This document shows, one piece after another, positions 21,511 through 30,687 of a stretch of DNA of 32,126 nucleotides (position 1 is its first letter; each line of letters begins with the position of its first letter). A model generated the notes under the pieces. It saw nothing but the letters and a program-made list of their open reading frames with translations, ran no database searches and was not told the origin of the DNA. The position numbers and the translations under genes are program-made. This stretch comes from a virus. Location: positions 1 to 32,126 of IMG/VR virus record IMGVR_UViG_3300046791_000230; one strand, written 5' to 3'.

Positions 21511-23862
21511 ATGGCAGCAAGATATTGGTCAGGAGCAGCAACGGCAACAAATAGTAACTGGAATGCTAACGTAGCAGGGGTTACTAATTGGGGAACTGCG
21601 TCTGGGGTTGCCGATAATGCTGCTATACCAACTTCTACTGATACTGTATTTTTTGATGGAGTTGGTGTACTAGCAAACTCAAATTCCATTATTAGTGCAA
21701 CAATCACAATTACATCACTGACTATTACGGCTGGGTATACGCAAACCATGACCCATAATGCTGTTCTAACTATCGCACAGGGGAACTGGACTTATGCAAA
21801 CTCTTTTACTATTGCTGGTAGTTCTGCCGTAATACTTGTTTTGTCCACAACAACTACCGTAACAAGTAACGGGAAAACATTTCCTAACGCGGTATCAATT
21901 CAAAGCGGAACGGGTAGTAATTCTGTTGGGTCTATTGGGACACTGACCTTGGTTGGTGATTGGACAATATCAGGGCAATTTGCAACAGGTGGTTCATTTT
22001 TAGTTAAGATGAACAAAACAACCGCTGAGGTATTTAATACAGGTGGATTGAATAATGGTATAAACATGGATACCACCGGAACGCTTCCTCTTTATATTAA
22101 GTCAGGGACTTGGCAAGGAAGTGCTGGTGTTAACTTTTCAAATCCATTATATCTTGATGGGAATGTAACGATTAGTGGCGCAGTTGGTTTTAGAACATCT
22201 ACGATAACTTGGGTATCAGGTACCATAACAACGACAGGATCAACATTAACATTAGCCACCGCCAATTGTACGCTGAATACAAATGGAATGACATGGGCTA
22301 ACATCACCATAAACGGTGTAACTGTTACCCTTAGTTCTAATTTATTAATGAATGGGCTTTTACTAGCCACAGCGGTAGCAGGTGTTTTAAACGCAACAAC
22401 ATCAGAAACACTTACAACGTCTGGTGGGATGACCATCAATATATTATTTAGCGGTACGGCTAAAATAATTTTAACAGGTGGTACGTGGTCAGGCTCGAAC
22501 GTTTCTGGGCCAGCTAATAATGTTGATATACAAGGCAACGTAACGATTAGCGGAACTATTTATTATAGAAACGGGACTCTGAAGTATGTGAGTGGAACTG
22601 TTACGACTACTTCATCTACGTTAACAATTTCAAACTCCTGCACACTGGACACGAACGGTATCACTTGGAACAATGTTTCAACATCCAATACAATAACTTT
22701 AACCTCTAATTTTACTGCCACTGGATCAACAACTGTTTCGGGGGCGACAGTCCTAACAAAAACGATAGCAGAAACTTGGTCTACGGCTGGCCTCGCTGTA
22801 TCCGCTGGAATTATTTCAGGCACTGCAAAAATTATACTTACAGGCGGCACTTGGTCAACAAGTGGAGTTAGGACTGTAGCTAATGATCTTGAGTTTGCTG
22901 GAACATCAACTGTCTCTGGCGTAAATTATTATTTAACTGGTACCATGACGTATACATCAGGTACTATAACTACCACAAGTTCTACATTAAATTTTAACGG
23001 ATCGGCTACAGTAAATACTAACGGAATTACATGGAATAACGTATCATTTCAAGTGATAAATGCTGTGATAACCTTAACATCAAATTTTGCATGTTCTGGT
23101 TTATTAAGCACTGCAAATAATGGAGCTACATTTAATAAAACAGTAGCGGAGACGGTTACCGCTTCTGGCGGGTTAACAGTAAATGCTACAATGGGAGGCA
23201 CTGCGAAGATTATCCTCACTGGGGGTACATGGTCAGGATCAAGCACTACTGGTATTTCAAACAATATTGATTTGCAAGGTAACGTTACTATCTCCGGAAA
23301 CATCTACTACGGCACTAATACGTTAAATTATGTCTCTGGTACAGTAACTACAACTTCTTCTACATTAAATCTAGTAAGTTCATGTACAACAACAACCGCT
23401 GGAGTTACATGGAATAACATTACCCTATCAAATACAGCTAGTCAGACGTACACTATTAATTCAACGCTAACAGCGTCAGGTACTCTAACTACAGGAACCG
23501 CTTTAGTCGCTACATTCGCAGGAACCGCGGGGTTCAATGTCGCTACATTTTTATGCTCTAATGTCTCAGCAATTACTTTTAATTTTAAAGAGTCAATTAC
23601 CTATACCATTACGGCATTATTCTCTTGTTCGGCTTCTAGGGTAGGGTCTATTATAACATTCACATCAAGCCACGCTTCGACAAGAGCAAATATTGTAATG
23701 ACAAACAACGGCTCTAATGTATGCAACGTACTTGCTTCTTTCACCCGTATAGACGCAAGCGGGGGGAGGACGATAAATAGTTTCAATGGGACGATCACGG
23801 ATTGTATAAATATTAGAGAATCTCACGATAAACAGATTGGTGGGGGGGCGATAGCTGTTTAA
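21511..23862 (+). CDS. Repeat-rich beta-structured virion protein B (4 units)
   Basis: A 783-residue paralogue of the protein before it, starting 6 bases after that gene's stop. It opens Ala-Arg-Tyr-Trp-Ser-Gly, a form often seen at the start of Bacteroidota phage appendage proteins. Four units follow with (Gly/Ser)-Gly-Thr-Trp cores near 198, 323, 445 and 571, so the spacing is 122-126 residues. Each unit repeats an Ala-Lys-Ile-Ile-Leu-Thr start, an Asn-Val-Thr-Ile-Ser strand, a Tyr-Tyr, a Val-Ser-Gly-Thr-Val/Ile-Thr-Thr-Thr-Ser-Ser-Thr-Leu strand and a Gly-Ile/Val-Thr-Trp-Asn-Asn close. The C-terminal domain matches protein A. The two extra units account for most of the 276-residue length difference. 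Likely a surface fibre or head appendage. Confidence 0.78.
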   Translation: MAARYWSGAATATNSNWNANVAGVTNWGTASGVADNAAIPTSTDTVFFDGVGVLANSNSIISATITITSLTITAGYTQTMTHNAVLTIAQGNWTYANSFTIAGSSAVILVLSTTTTVTSNGKTFPNAVSIQSGTGSNSVGSIGTLTLVGDWTISGQFATGGSFLVKMNKTTAEVFNTGGLNNGINMDTTGTLPLYIKSGTWQGSAGVNFSNPLYLDGNVTISGAVGFRTSTITWVSGTITTTGSTLTLATANCTLNTNGMTWANITINGVTVTLSSNLLMNGLLLATAVAGVLNATTSETLTTSGGMTINILFSGTAKIILTGGTWSGSNVSGPANNVDIQGNVTISGTIYYRNGTLKYVSGTVTTTSSTLTISNSCTLDTNGITWNNVSTSNTITLTSNFTATGSTTVSGATVLTKTIAETWSTAGLAVSAGIISGTAKIILTGGTWSTSGVRTVANDLEFAGTSTVSGVNYYLTGTMTYTSGTITTTSSTLNFNGSATVNTNGITWNNVSFQVINAVITLTSNFACSGLLSTANNGATFNKTVAETVTASGGLTVNATMGGTAKIILTGGTWSGSSTTGISNNIDLQGNVTISGNIYYGTNTLNYVSGTVTTTSSTLNLVSSCTTTTAGVTWNNITLSNTASQTYTINSTLTASGTLTTGTALVATFAGTAGFNVATFLCSNVSAITFNFKESITYTITALFSCSASRVGSIITFTSSHASTRANIVMTNNGSNVCNVLASFTRIDASGGRTINSFNGTITDCINIRESHDKQIGGGAIAV
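22020..23450 (+). repeat. Four tandem coding repeats of about 122-126 codons
   Basis: Cores at 22102, 22477, 22843 and 23221. The first unit is the most divergent (Ser-Gly-Thr-Trp-Gln-Gly). Units are similar in protein but differ at many codon positions, so they are old or have been kept apart by selection. Borders are approximate. Confidence 0.65.
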
Positions 23863-23906
23863 AAACAAAAAAAAATTATCTTTATAAAAACTAACCGTTA
23901 ACGATC

Positions 23907-24314
23907 ATGAAAAAAACCGTAACCTACTCTCAAATCAACCTTTTCCGTGCCAACGCACAGAATTATTTAGCTCAGAAAGGGCTTGAAATGTCTAAATTAA
24001 CCTGGGCGCTTAATAAAATGCTTCAAAAGACCGAAACGGTCCATGGTGAGTATAAAGACAAAGAGCAGATTATACGGGTTGATTTAGCTGAGGCTGAGAA
24101 AGGAACCGGTGTTTTGATGGTTAACGGGAATAATAATTATTCCTACAACAAGGTAAACGCAAAAGCGCTCACCACTCAGTTACGGGAATTAGGGAATACT
24201 TCTATTGAAATTGAGACTCATACTATAACACCCCCATCATCATTGGAGCCAATATGGTATGCGTTTTTTGTGCCGTTTGTAATTGATGAACCCACGGAAG
24301 AGTCAAAAGAATAA
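23907..24314 (+). CDS. Unknown small structural-type protein
   Basis: A 135-residue soluble protein. The first 60 residues are helical and basic, and the middle is mixed with Asn-Gly-Asn-Asn-Asn-Tyr. The C-terminal 45 residues carry Pro-Pro-Ser-Ser-Leu-Glu-Pro-Ile-Trp-Tyr-Ala and an acidic tail. It follows a 44-base, very A-rich leader and opens the tail module, 6 bases ahead of the first ring-like gene. Possible roles are tail assembly chaperone, minor virion protein or decoration. No family recognised. Confidence 0.6.
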   Translation: MKKTVTYSQINLFRANAQNYLAQKGLEMSKLTWALNKMLQKTETVHGEYKDKEQIIRVDLAEAEKGTGVLMVNGNNNYSYNKVNAKALTTQLRELGNTSIEIETHTITPPSSLEPIWYAFFVPFVIDEPTEESKE

Positions 24315-24320
24315 TTATAG

Positions 24321-24992
24321 ATGCTAACCATAGATTCCATTTATAAACTCGTACTTTTTGCAACCAACAAGGAGCAAAGGGGGGATATTCCACCAGCTAA
24401 GTTCAATAACCTTGCTGTCATCGCGCAGATGGAGGTTATCAGTGAGTTGCTTGGTAATAACGAGGCGTTAAATGAGCGCGGTGTTCCGCCATATGGTTAT
24501 CGTGCGAATAGAAAAACGAATGAGTCTCTTCGTCCGTTACTCAAGGGGCCAGAAACAATAAATATCAGAACGTCAGGAGAGTTTGATTATCCATATGGAT
24601 TTATTTGGCCTGATGCTTTCAGTAAATCAGATTTTAATCCGATAACTGAGCTCCAAGAGGATGAGTATCCTTTCAGAAAGCATAGTCATATTACACCACC
24701 AACAAGCGATTACCCAGTTCTTATATTCAGGAATCCTTACGGGTTTATCGATCCGTACAACATTGGTACATTCAAACTGAGTTACCTTCAAAGACCACCA
24801 GACCCGACATGGGCTTATACGGTGGTTAATGATGAGCCTATTTATAACGCTGGCGCATCAGTTCAGTTTACATTGAGTGAAGACTTTGCCCTCATCCGGG
24901 TAGCAATGAAGATACTGCAATATGTTGGTGTAAATTTGGACGCGGCTCAAGTTGCGGAATTAGCGCTTCTAAAAGAAAGTAAAGGCACATGA
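24321..24992 (+). CDS. Head-tail ring/adaptor protein 1 (crAss-like type)
   Basis: A 223-residue protein recalling a family very common in Bacteroidota podoviruses next to the tail gene cluster: an N-terminal Ile-Tyr-Lys-Leu-Val-Leu-Phe-x-x-Asn-Lys-Glu-Gln, a Pro-x-x-Phe-Asn helix, a Tyr-Leu-Gln-Arg-Pro-Pro-Asp-Pro...Trp-Ala-Tyr motif near residues 155-170, and a final helix (Ile-Leu-Gln-Tyr-Val-Gly-Val-Asn-Leu). In the crAss-like virion such small proteins stack as rings between portal and muzzle. The next gene's ATG overlaps its end by 4 bases, so the ring genes are translationally coupled. The exact ring position is not decided by sequence alone. Confidence 0.72.
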   Translation: MLTIDSIYKLVLFATNKEQRGDIPPAKFNNLAVIAQMEVISELLGNNEALNERGVPPYGYRANRKTNESLRPLLKGPETINIRTSGEFDYPYGFIWPDAFSKSDFNPITELQEDEYPFRKHSHITPPTSDYPVLIFRNPYGFIDPYNIGTFKLSYLQRPPDPTWAYTVVNDEPIYNAGASVQFTLSEDFALIRVAMKILQYVGVNLDAAQVAELALLKESKGT

Positions 24993-25648
24993 GAACTAAA
25001 AGATTCTATGCTGAACGCGTAAAGGATGGTATTCTAAACCAATACCAGAATAGCGACCTAAAAATAGACGAGCGCCTTATTTTTGTTGCTCTTGATTCTG
25101 CGGTTAATTCTCTTGCTCGAGCAAACTATTTTGCAAACTGGAAGTTAGTAGGAGGCCGCGTTGATTCTCAATTTATTACTTACTGGGATGGCGAAGACGC
25201 GATAACTGTTACGGATTTACAAGACGGTAAGCCTTCATATTTTGATTTACCTGTAAACTATGCCGCACTTCCACGCAATGGTGGTATTGAAGAGATATGG
25301 ATGCAGAAGTATGGTAAGTCAAATCACTCTGTTGTTATTATTGATCATCGTGATGTGAGGTTATATTCATCGAACATGGCTAGTAATGTTCAGGGTAGAA
25401 TCTCCGGTTATGTACAGGGCACAAGATTTTATTTTAACAACCCAGATAGTGGTTGTAAGATCAAAGCTAAATACGGAAATGTTGGGCTTTCTTTAGTTGT
25501 GAGAGATTCAACAGACATAGCCATAGACGCCCCTTATCCAATTCCTGCAGACATGGAAGATGAGGTGATTAAGAAGACCATTGAATTCTATATAGGCAAA
25601 CGACTTATGCCCGTTGATAAAATTAGAGACACTAATGATCAGCCATGA
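24989..25648 (+). CDS. Head-tail ring/tail stabilisation protein 2
   Basis: A 219-residue protein, second of three similarly sized genes joined by ATGA overlaps. The N-terminal 45 residues are helical (Arg-Leu-Ile-Phe-Val-Ala-Leu-Asp-Ser-Ala-Val-Asn-Ser-Leu), then a beta-rich centre (Phe-Asp-Leu-Pro-Val-Asn-Tyr) and a C-terminal helix with Pro-Ala-Asp-Met-Glu-Asp-Glu-Val-Ile-Lys-Lys. This layout of helices framing a small beta domain is that of adaptor or ring proteins, but I cannot place it in one family with certainty. Assigned mainly from neighbours: a ring-like protein upstream and a muzzle-like protein downstream. Confidence 0.65.
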   Translation: MRTKRFYAERVKDGILNQYQNSDLKIDERLIFVALDSAVNSLARANYFANWKLVGGRVDSQFITYWDGEDAITVTDLQDGKPSYFDLPVNYAALPRNGGIEEIWMQKYGKSNHSVVIIDHRDVRLYSSNMASNVQGRISGYVQGTRFYFNNPDSGCKIKAKYGNVGLSLVVRDSTDIAIDAPYPIPADMEDEVIKKTIEFYIGKRLMPVDKIRDTNDQP

Positions 25649-26412
25649 TTGAGGATAGTAAATATTACAAAATATCATCTGTTGTTGACCAGTTCGTCAT
25701 TGATAAGGACTTGTCTTCAGGCTGGCACATTAAAGCATTATCGTGGGCTTTATGGGGTCTTCGTGAACTTAAACTTGACTCCTTCCAGGATGTTAAAACA
25801 TTATTGCTCGATGTAACTGATAGAAAAACAGTAACTCTTCCGGGCGACTTTGTGGACTACGTAAAAGTGGGTGTAAGAATTGGTCAGTATGTTGTAACAC
25901 TTGCGGTCAATGATGACCTTAATTTACTTCCACGCACAACTTCATCAGAAGTGGTTAGTGGGCTTCTTTCTCAACACCTACCTAATGGTGTAAATGCAGA
26001 CGACTACACGGGATATATGTTCTCAAACTTTGGTGGAAGTACATTCCCCTCATTAGGCACAGGCTTACCAAGCAAAGGACATTTTAAAGTGCATAATACA
26101 GGTACTTGTAAGGAGCTACTGATCGATTACGATTACGGATTCTCACAGGTTTATCTTGAATATATCACTGATGGATTTGATCCATGTAGTGAAACGGTGT
26201 TGCATCCATACTACGTTGACTACATTCTTAAATATATCGAGGCAAAGTATGAGGAGAACAACAATCCTAATCGCAACGAATCAAGTATTTATCGGAAGTG
26301 GGAAGATGTTCATTGGGCAGAAAAGAAAGTTCGTTCACGTAGAAATGATCTTGACCCTCGCACTTTGTTAACGATAACTCGGGCAAATACACGACTTACA
26401 CTTAAAAGTTAG
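25645..26412 (+). CDS. Head-tail ring/tail stabilisation protein 3
   Basis: A 255-residue protein, third of the coupled set. Near residues 26-60 it has Trp-His-Ile-Lys-Ala-Leu-Ser-Trp-Ala-Leu-Trp-Gly-Leu-Arg-Glu-Leu, then Leu-Pro-Gly-Asp-Phe-Val-Asp-Tyr-Val-Lys-Val-Gly-Val-Arg-Ile-Gly near 70-85. I recognise this pairing from crAss-like ring proteins. The C-terminal third has His-Pro-Tyr-Tyr-Val-Asp-Tyr-Ile-Leu-Lys-Tyr-Ile-Glu and a Trp/Lys/Arg-rich end. It is followed 4 bases later by a small charged protein. Function: part of the short tail collar through which DNA passes. Confidence 0.72.
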   Translation: MIEDSKYYKISSVVDQFVIDKDLSSGWHIKALSWALWGLRELKLDSFQDVKTLLLDVTDRKTVTLPGDFVDYVKVGVRIGQYVVTLAVNDDLNLLPRTTSSEVVSGLLSQHLPNGVNADDYTGYMFSNFGGSTFPSLGTGLPSKGHFKVHNTGTCKELLIDYDYGFSQVYLEYITDGFDPCSETVLHPYYVDYILKYIEAKYEENNNPNRNESSIYRKWEDVHWAEKKVRSRRNDLDPRTLLTITRANTRLTLKS

Positions 26413-26416
26413 CGCT

Positions 26417-26653
26417 ATGGCAAAAATAAAAACCAATAAGGCTAAAAAAACTACCAAAACCGTAAAAACCGATTATCCGGTAGAAGGTAAGCCCGCGGAA
26501 ACTAAACCTTCTTACAGAGCGGAGCCAATTAAGAATGGATGGATTGTTGAGAAAACATGGACTGACAAAGATGGTAAATATCAATGTGAGAAGATGTACC
26601 ACGAACAGAATCCATTTGATGAGGATCCAATGGAGAAGGAGGAAGAAGATTAA
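26417..26653 (+). CDS. Small charged protein beside the muzzle gene
   Basis: A 78-residue protein with an extremely Lys/Thr-rich first 25 residues and an acidic Glu/Asp tail, with a short central Gly-Trp-Ile-Val-Glu-Lys-Thr-Trp stretch. It has no known domain and is probably disordered outside the centre. Its fixed position between the third ring protein and the muzzle-like protein (gaps of 4 and 5 bases) suggests a virion linker or small partner that folds on binding. crAss-like virions are known to contain small peptides bound to the muzzle, which would fit but is not shown here. Confidence 0.55.
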   Translation: MAKIKTNKAKKTTKTVKTDYPVEGKPAETKPSYRAEPIKNGWIVEKTWTDKDGKYQCEKMYHEQNPFDEDPMEKEEED

Positions 26654-26658
26654 CATTT

Positions 26659-29600
26659 ATGGCCGAAAAGAAACAAGTCTTCACTCCCGCTGGGGGACTG
26701 AATCAAGATGACTCAATTGTTTGCCCAAGCAGGGATACCGCTGGGCGTTCTCTTTTTGGTCTTGGTGATTACAGATATGCACTCAATAGCCGTATCGGTT
26801 CCAGTCGATCAGATAATTTTGGTGACCTTGAAACTATAAAAGCAACTCAAGAAGTAACTAATTATCTAAGAAAAACTCAAGTATTCACCAATCCATATTT
26901 TGAAGGTTCACTATCACCATGGACCCAATTGGATGATGGCCCAGGATTTACACCATGGACATGGAGTGGTGGATATGCAATATTTACTGTTACAAGTTTA
27001 GCCGCATTTACCACAAAAGTTTTATATCAAACACCACTAACTTTAATTGCTGGTAGTACGGCTACTATCAAAATAAAATATGAGGTTCTATTCCCTCCTG
27101 ATGGAGCAACTTTCAAAATTGTTTTCTTAAATGGGGCATCGGTAATTTCAGAGGAAACAATCAAATCTGGAACTATCGTTTCTTTTGAAGAGACAGTAAG
27201 TTTAGTCATCCCCGCGACCTGCGATGGTATTGGTATTAGAATGTCTGGCACTAATCCAAACGGCATCCTCTCATTTGTTGGCGCTGTTAAATTCGCCTTA
27301 GCCACTGTTTGGTCTACAGGTACGGCACCGGTTGGGACTGAGAAGACTATCGGAAAATTAGAGGATAAAGAGTTTTTAAAAAAATACTATTGTAATTGGA
27401 ACAGCAATGGTGATCACACTTTAAGAGTATACGATTACTCTACAGATACTATTTATGAATTGATGAGATGGAGCGGATTTGGGTGGAGTTCAACCAGCTT
27501 CGTTAAGATGGCCAAATTAGATAATTGGCTCGGGATGACAGATCGTGAGAATCCACCACGATTGATTGATGTAGATACAATCGCTGATTTATTTACAACT
27601 CTTGATACTGATTTCCGTGAATTCCATATTTCATTTTGTAAATGGGCTCCGGCCGCACCTCCAATACCAAGAGTTTATTACGACAACGTGACTAACAATT
27701 GGGAGAAGCTGAAGAATAAAACAGTTCAATTCTCTTTCCGTTATGTATACAACGGAAATTTAAAGTCAACATGGTCTCCAATAAGTAAGGCGGCAGTAAC
27801 TCCTGGTTCATCTGGAAGTTTTTATGCATCGCGTACCATCACTGCTATCGAAGTAGAGATACGGGGAAGTATTCTTGATGACCCAGGCGCATCGGTAGAG
27901 TACAATTACTTTGGACATGATGACATTAAATTTTTAAGTGCCGTACAATACATTGAGGTTGCTTTCCGTGAAGGAGAACTTGATGTGTGGAGATTGTGGA
28001 AGCGGGTTTATCAAGGTAATGGAACATTTGCGGCTTTACATTATTTTAATGGTGATTATGATGGCAGACCAATTTCAGATGAAGACTTTAATCAGCCTTT
28101 TGATACGGTCCCTTTTTTAGCTGGGACAATTGAGGCTATTGATAATCGTTTTGTATTTGGTGATTGCCTTGACGAATTAGAACAAGCTGAAGGTGTTGAT
28201 GTAGATGACGTGGATAATGTCACGGACCCTATTGTTGACTGGTCGTCATCAAGTCCAGGTCAATTTCCGCAATTTGCCGCAACGCCAAGGAATAAGTTAT
28301 TACGATTAAATGCATTAAGCAGGTTTAATCTAAAAGCCAGAGGTAAGTATAAAGCCGGGATTATTTTCCAGCACCATACTGGCTTTAGAAGTCTGGTGTA
28401 TACTCCTGATAACTTTATTTTTGAGATTGACCCAACTAGTCCGTATAGATTAAATGCATTGACATTTTCTATCCCAGAAAGTTTTGTTCCTCCATCGTGG
28501 GCTACTTCATATCAGATTGTTCGTACCAATGTTTTGAATATTGATTACTTCATGGTTGGTATGGCTAACAAATTTTATCCTCTACTAGATAACCCTAATC
28601 AATTAATTGGATTAACCAACTTACCAACTAATGTAAAGGACAGGTTGAATAGTTCTTTTCAGAACACAAACCTTGTTAATGGTTATGAGGTTGCTGCCTC
28701 AATTGAGAAGGCGCAAAAACCAAAAATACATCAAGCGATATTGAAATTTCTTCCTAAAGAACAGAGGGATAAATTAAATAAAGGTTTTTTTGATGATACG
28801 CTGAATATCTCAGGTATGCCAAAATCCATGGCTGACCGTTTAAAAAGATTTCCTCAGGTATCTTCATTGTTGAACGAATTGAGAGAAACAACTCAGTCGG
28901 TCTTAGCTAATTCAGCTAGGATTTATATTGATCTTAATAACTGGTTTAATGCAGCAAAATCTTCTCCTACTGTAGATAGGAAAATCAGCAAACTTTACTA
29001 TAATTTCAGACAGGGGGATCGTGTAAGGTTTTATGGTAGCACATCAGCATCTCCGTCAAGTTCTTCACAATTACAAATTTATGATGTAGAGATACTTGAA
29101 TTTACTGGAACAGGATTGATCATTGAAAAACCAGAAGGTATACTATCAATTCCAACTGAAGTATCGCCATATAATGTTAGTGGTTTTGACATTGAGATAT
29201 ACACACCAAAAATATCCGGTGTTTCTGATTTCCTTTTTTACGAGGTTGGTGAATGGTATCCAATTCTTTATCCTGGCACTGACGATAGAGACTTTGCTAA
29301 ACGTGATTGGGTATACACAAATAATGCGGCAATTACACTTAGTCAGTATGGGCCATTTGATGTATTCCATAAAATGCCACTGTTTTACGGTGACTGTTTT
29401 AATGTTAATAAACCAGCTATCTATAGAGATTTTACTCCACTTCAGTCAAGTGTACCGGTAAGTATGAGCCCTGATCCTAATTATACCTACGGATTCTGGG
29501 AGACAAATGTTGGTCGTCCATCTATTGCTTACTTTGATTTACCGGTGAGTAGATTCAAGCCAACGATGGCAAGATTTGGAGGAAAGATTTTAGAAGAGTC

Positions 29601-30672
29601 TAATGTAAATGCCATTAACAGATTCCGGGATTCAGATCAGAAAGTTTTCCCTTCTGAGTATGGAAGAATACGAGATTTAGTAAATACTTCAAATGCTCAG
29701 GTGGAGAGTGTTGGTTCTATTCTACTAGCCATCGGTGAACGTGAGGCTTGGAGTATTTATGTTAATCGAACGACACTTGAAGACCTAAGTGGTAACACTC
29801 AAGTTAGTGTCAGTGATCAAGTATTGGGTTCTTATAACACATTGCTAGGCTCACACGGCACATTAAATCCAGAGAGTATTTCATTTGAACGTGGACGTGT
29901 TTACTGGTGGGATGCTATTGACGGTACTTGGGTCCGGTATGGAAGAGATGGCCTGACTGAAATATCAGGTTATAAAATGAGAAATTGGTTCCGTGAATTG
30001 GCCGCATTATTATCCCCTGCATATGCAACAGATGTGAAGCCTACTGTAATCAGTGGATATGATACATACAATGATGAGTTGGTAATATTTTTAGACCATT
30101 CTACTTTACCAAGTACATTCCGTGATTACGCAAATTATAAGGGCGCAATGTTCAGTGAGGAAGATACACGTTGGAAGAGTATCCATAATTACACACCTGA
30201 ATTATTTGGAAAGGTTGGTACACTATTGCTGTCATTCAGAGGCGGTAAACTTTACAAGCATGAGCAAGGTTCGAGTTATACTACCTTCTACGATGTGAAG
30301 TATGACGCTTATATAGAACCGATATTTAATGAAGAGGCTGTGAATATTAAATCATGGCAAGATATCGCCATCACTGCGACCGATGGATGGAGCGTAGAGC
30401 GTGTACTTAGTGAGTACAGGGGGTTAAGAACAAAGCAATCAAGCAGAATACCATTAGCTTCATTCGATGTAAAGGAAGACACGTATTACGCTCAGTTTAA
30501 GAATAATTTGAATTCAGTTAATGTTAATGATCCGATTGTAAATGGTGAAAAAATGAGAAGTAAGGCTATTCAGGTTCTTTTGAAATTAGACCCAGCCGTT
30601 GTCACTTTGAGCCTTTTGCACTATGTAACAATCGGAAGTATAGATTCTCCTAAAAATCCTGTTAATTTGTAG
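26659..30672 (+). CDS. Muzzle-like giant tail protein
   Basis: A 1337-residue protein, the largest in the window. It begins with a Gly-Gly-Leu-Asn-Gln-Asp-Asp motif at 12-18 and then Gly-Asp-Tyr-Arg-Tyr-Ala-Leu-Asn-x-Arg-Ile-Gly-Ser-Ser near 36-50, the usual opening of large tail-tip proteins of Bacteroidota podoviruses, including the crAss-like muzzle. The middle holds beta-rich segments with many Trp, Tyr and Pro and a helical insertion near 680-760. It probably forms the tubular end of the short tail that opens on the host. A head start directly after the small linker gene and no separate tail-tube gene support the podovirus plan. Confidence 0.82.
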   Translation: MAEKKQVFTPAGGLNQDDSIVCPSRDTAGRSLFGLGDYRYALNSRIGSSRSDNFGDLETIKATQEVTNYLRKTQVFTNPYFEGSLSPWTQLDDGPGFTPWTWSGGYAIFTVTSLAAFTTKVLYQTPLTLIAGSTATIKIKYEVLFPPDGATFKIVFLNGASVISEETIKSGTIVSFEETVSLVIPATCDGIGIRMSGTNPNGILSFVGAVKFALATVWSTGTAPVGTEKTIGKLEDKEFLKKYYCNWNSNGDHTLRVYDYSTDTIYELMRWSGFGWSSTSFVKMAKLDNWLGMTDRENPPRLIDVDTIADLFTTLDTDFREFHISFCKWAPAAPPIPRVYYDNVTNNWEKLKNKTVQFSFRYVYNGNLKSTWSPISKAAVTPGSSGSFYASRTITAIEVEIRGSILDDPGASVEYNYFGHDDIKFLSAVQYIEVAFREGELDVWRLWKRVYQGNGTFAALHYFNGDYDGRPISDEDFNQPFDTVPFLAGTIEAIDNRFVFGDCLDELEQAEGVDVDDVDNVTDPIVDWSSSSPGQFPQFAATPRNKLLRLNALSRFNLKARGKYKAGIIFQHHTGFRSLVYTPDNFIFEIDPTSPYRLNALTFSIPESFVPPSWATSYQIVRTNVLNIDYFMVGMANKFYPLLDNPNQLIGLTNLPTNVKDRLNSSFQNTNLVNGYEVAASIEKAQKPKIHQAILKFLPKEQRDKLNKGFFDDTLNISGMPKSMADRLKRFPQVSSLLNELRETTQSVLANSARIYIDLNNWFNAAKSSPTVDRKISKLYYNFRQGDRVRFYGSTSASPSSSSQLQIYDVEILEFTGTGLIIEKPEGILSIPTEVSPYNVSGFDIEIYTPKISGVSDFLFYEVGEWYPILYPGTDDRDFAKRDWVYTNNAAITLSQYGPFDVFHKMPLFYGDCFNVNKPAIYRDFTPLQSSVPVSMSPDPNYTYGFWETNVGRPSIAYFDLPVSRFKPTMARFGGKILEESNVNAINRFRDSDQKVFPSEYGRIRDLVNTSNAQVESVGSILLAIGEREAWSIYVNRTTLEDLSGNTQVSVSDQVLGSYNTLLGSHGTLNPESISFERGRVYWWDAIDGTWVRYGRDGLTEISGYKMRNWFRELAALLSPAYATDVKPTVISGYDTYNDELVIFLDHSTLPSTFRDYANYKGAMFSEEDTRWKSIHNYTPELFGKVGTLLLSFRGGKLYKHEQGSSYTTFYDVKYDAYIEPIFNEEAVNIKSWQDIAITATDGWSVERVLSEYRGLRTKQSSRIPLASFDVKEDTYYAQFKNNLNSVNVNDPIVNGEKMRSKAIQVLLKLDPAVVTLSLLHYVTIGSIDSPKNPVNL

Positions 30673-30687
30673 TAAACCACCATTGTT

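Noticed and set aside
22092-22538. A 148-codon minus-strand frame opposite repeat protein B, and similar ones at 22563-22850 and 23049-23303
   Set aside because: They recur at the same place in each repeat unit, as expected of shadows of a repeated sense sequence.
23863-23906. A promoter in the A-rich leader before the tail module (TATCTTTA at 23877-23884)
   Set aside because: Only a partial match to TAnnTTTG, with no -33 element at a suitable distance. The stretch is so A/T-rich that a chance match is likely.
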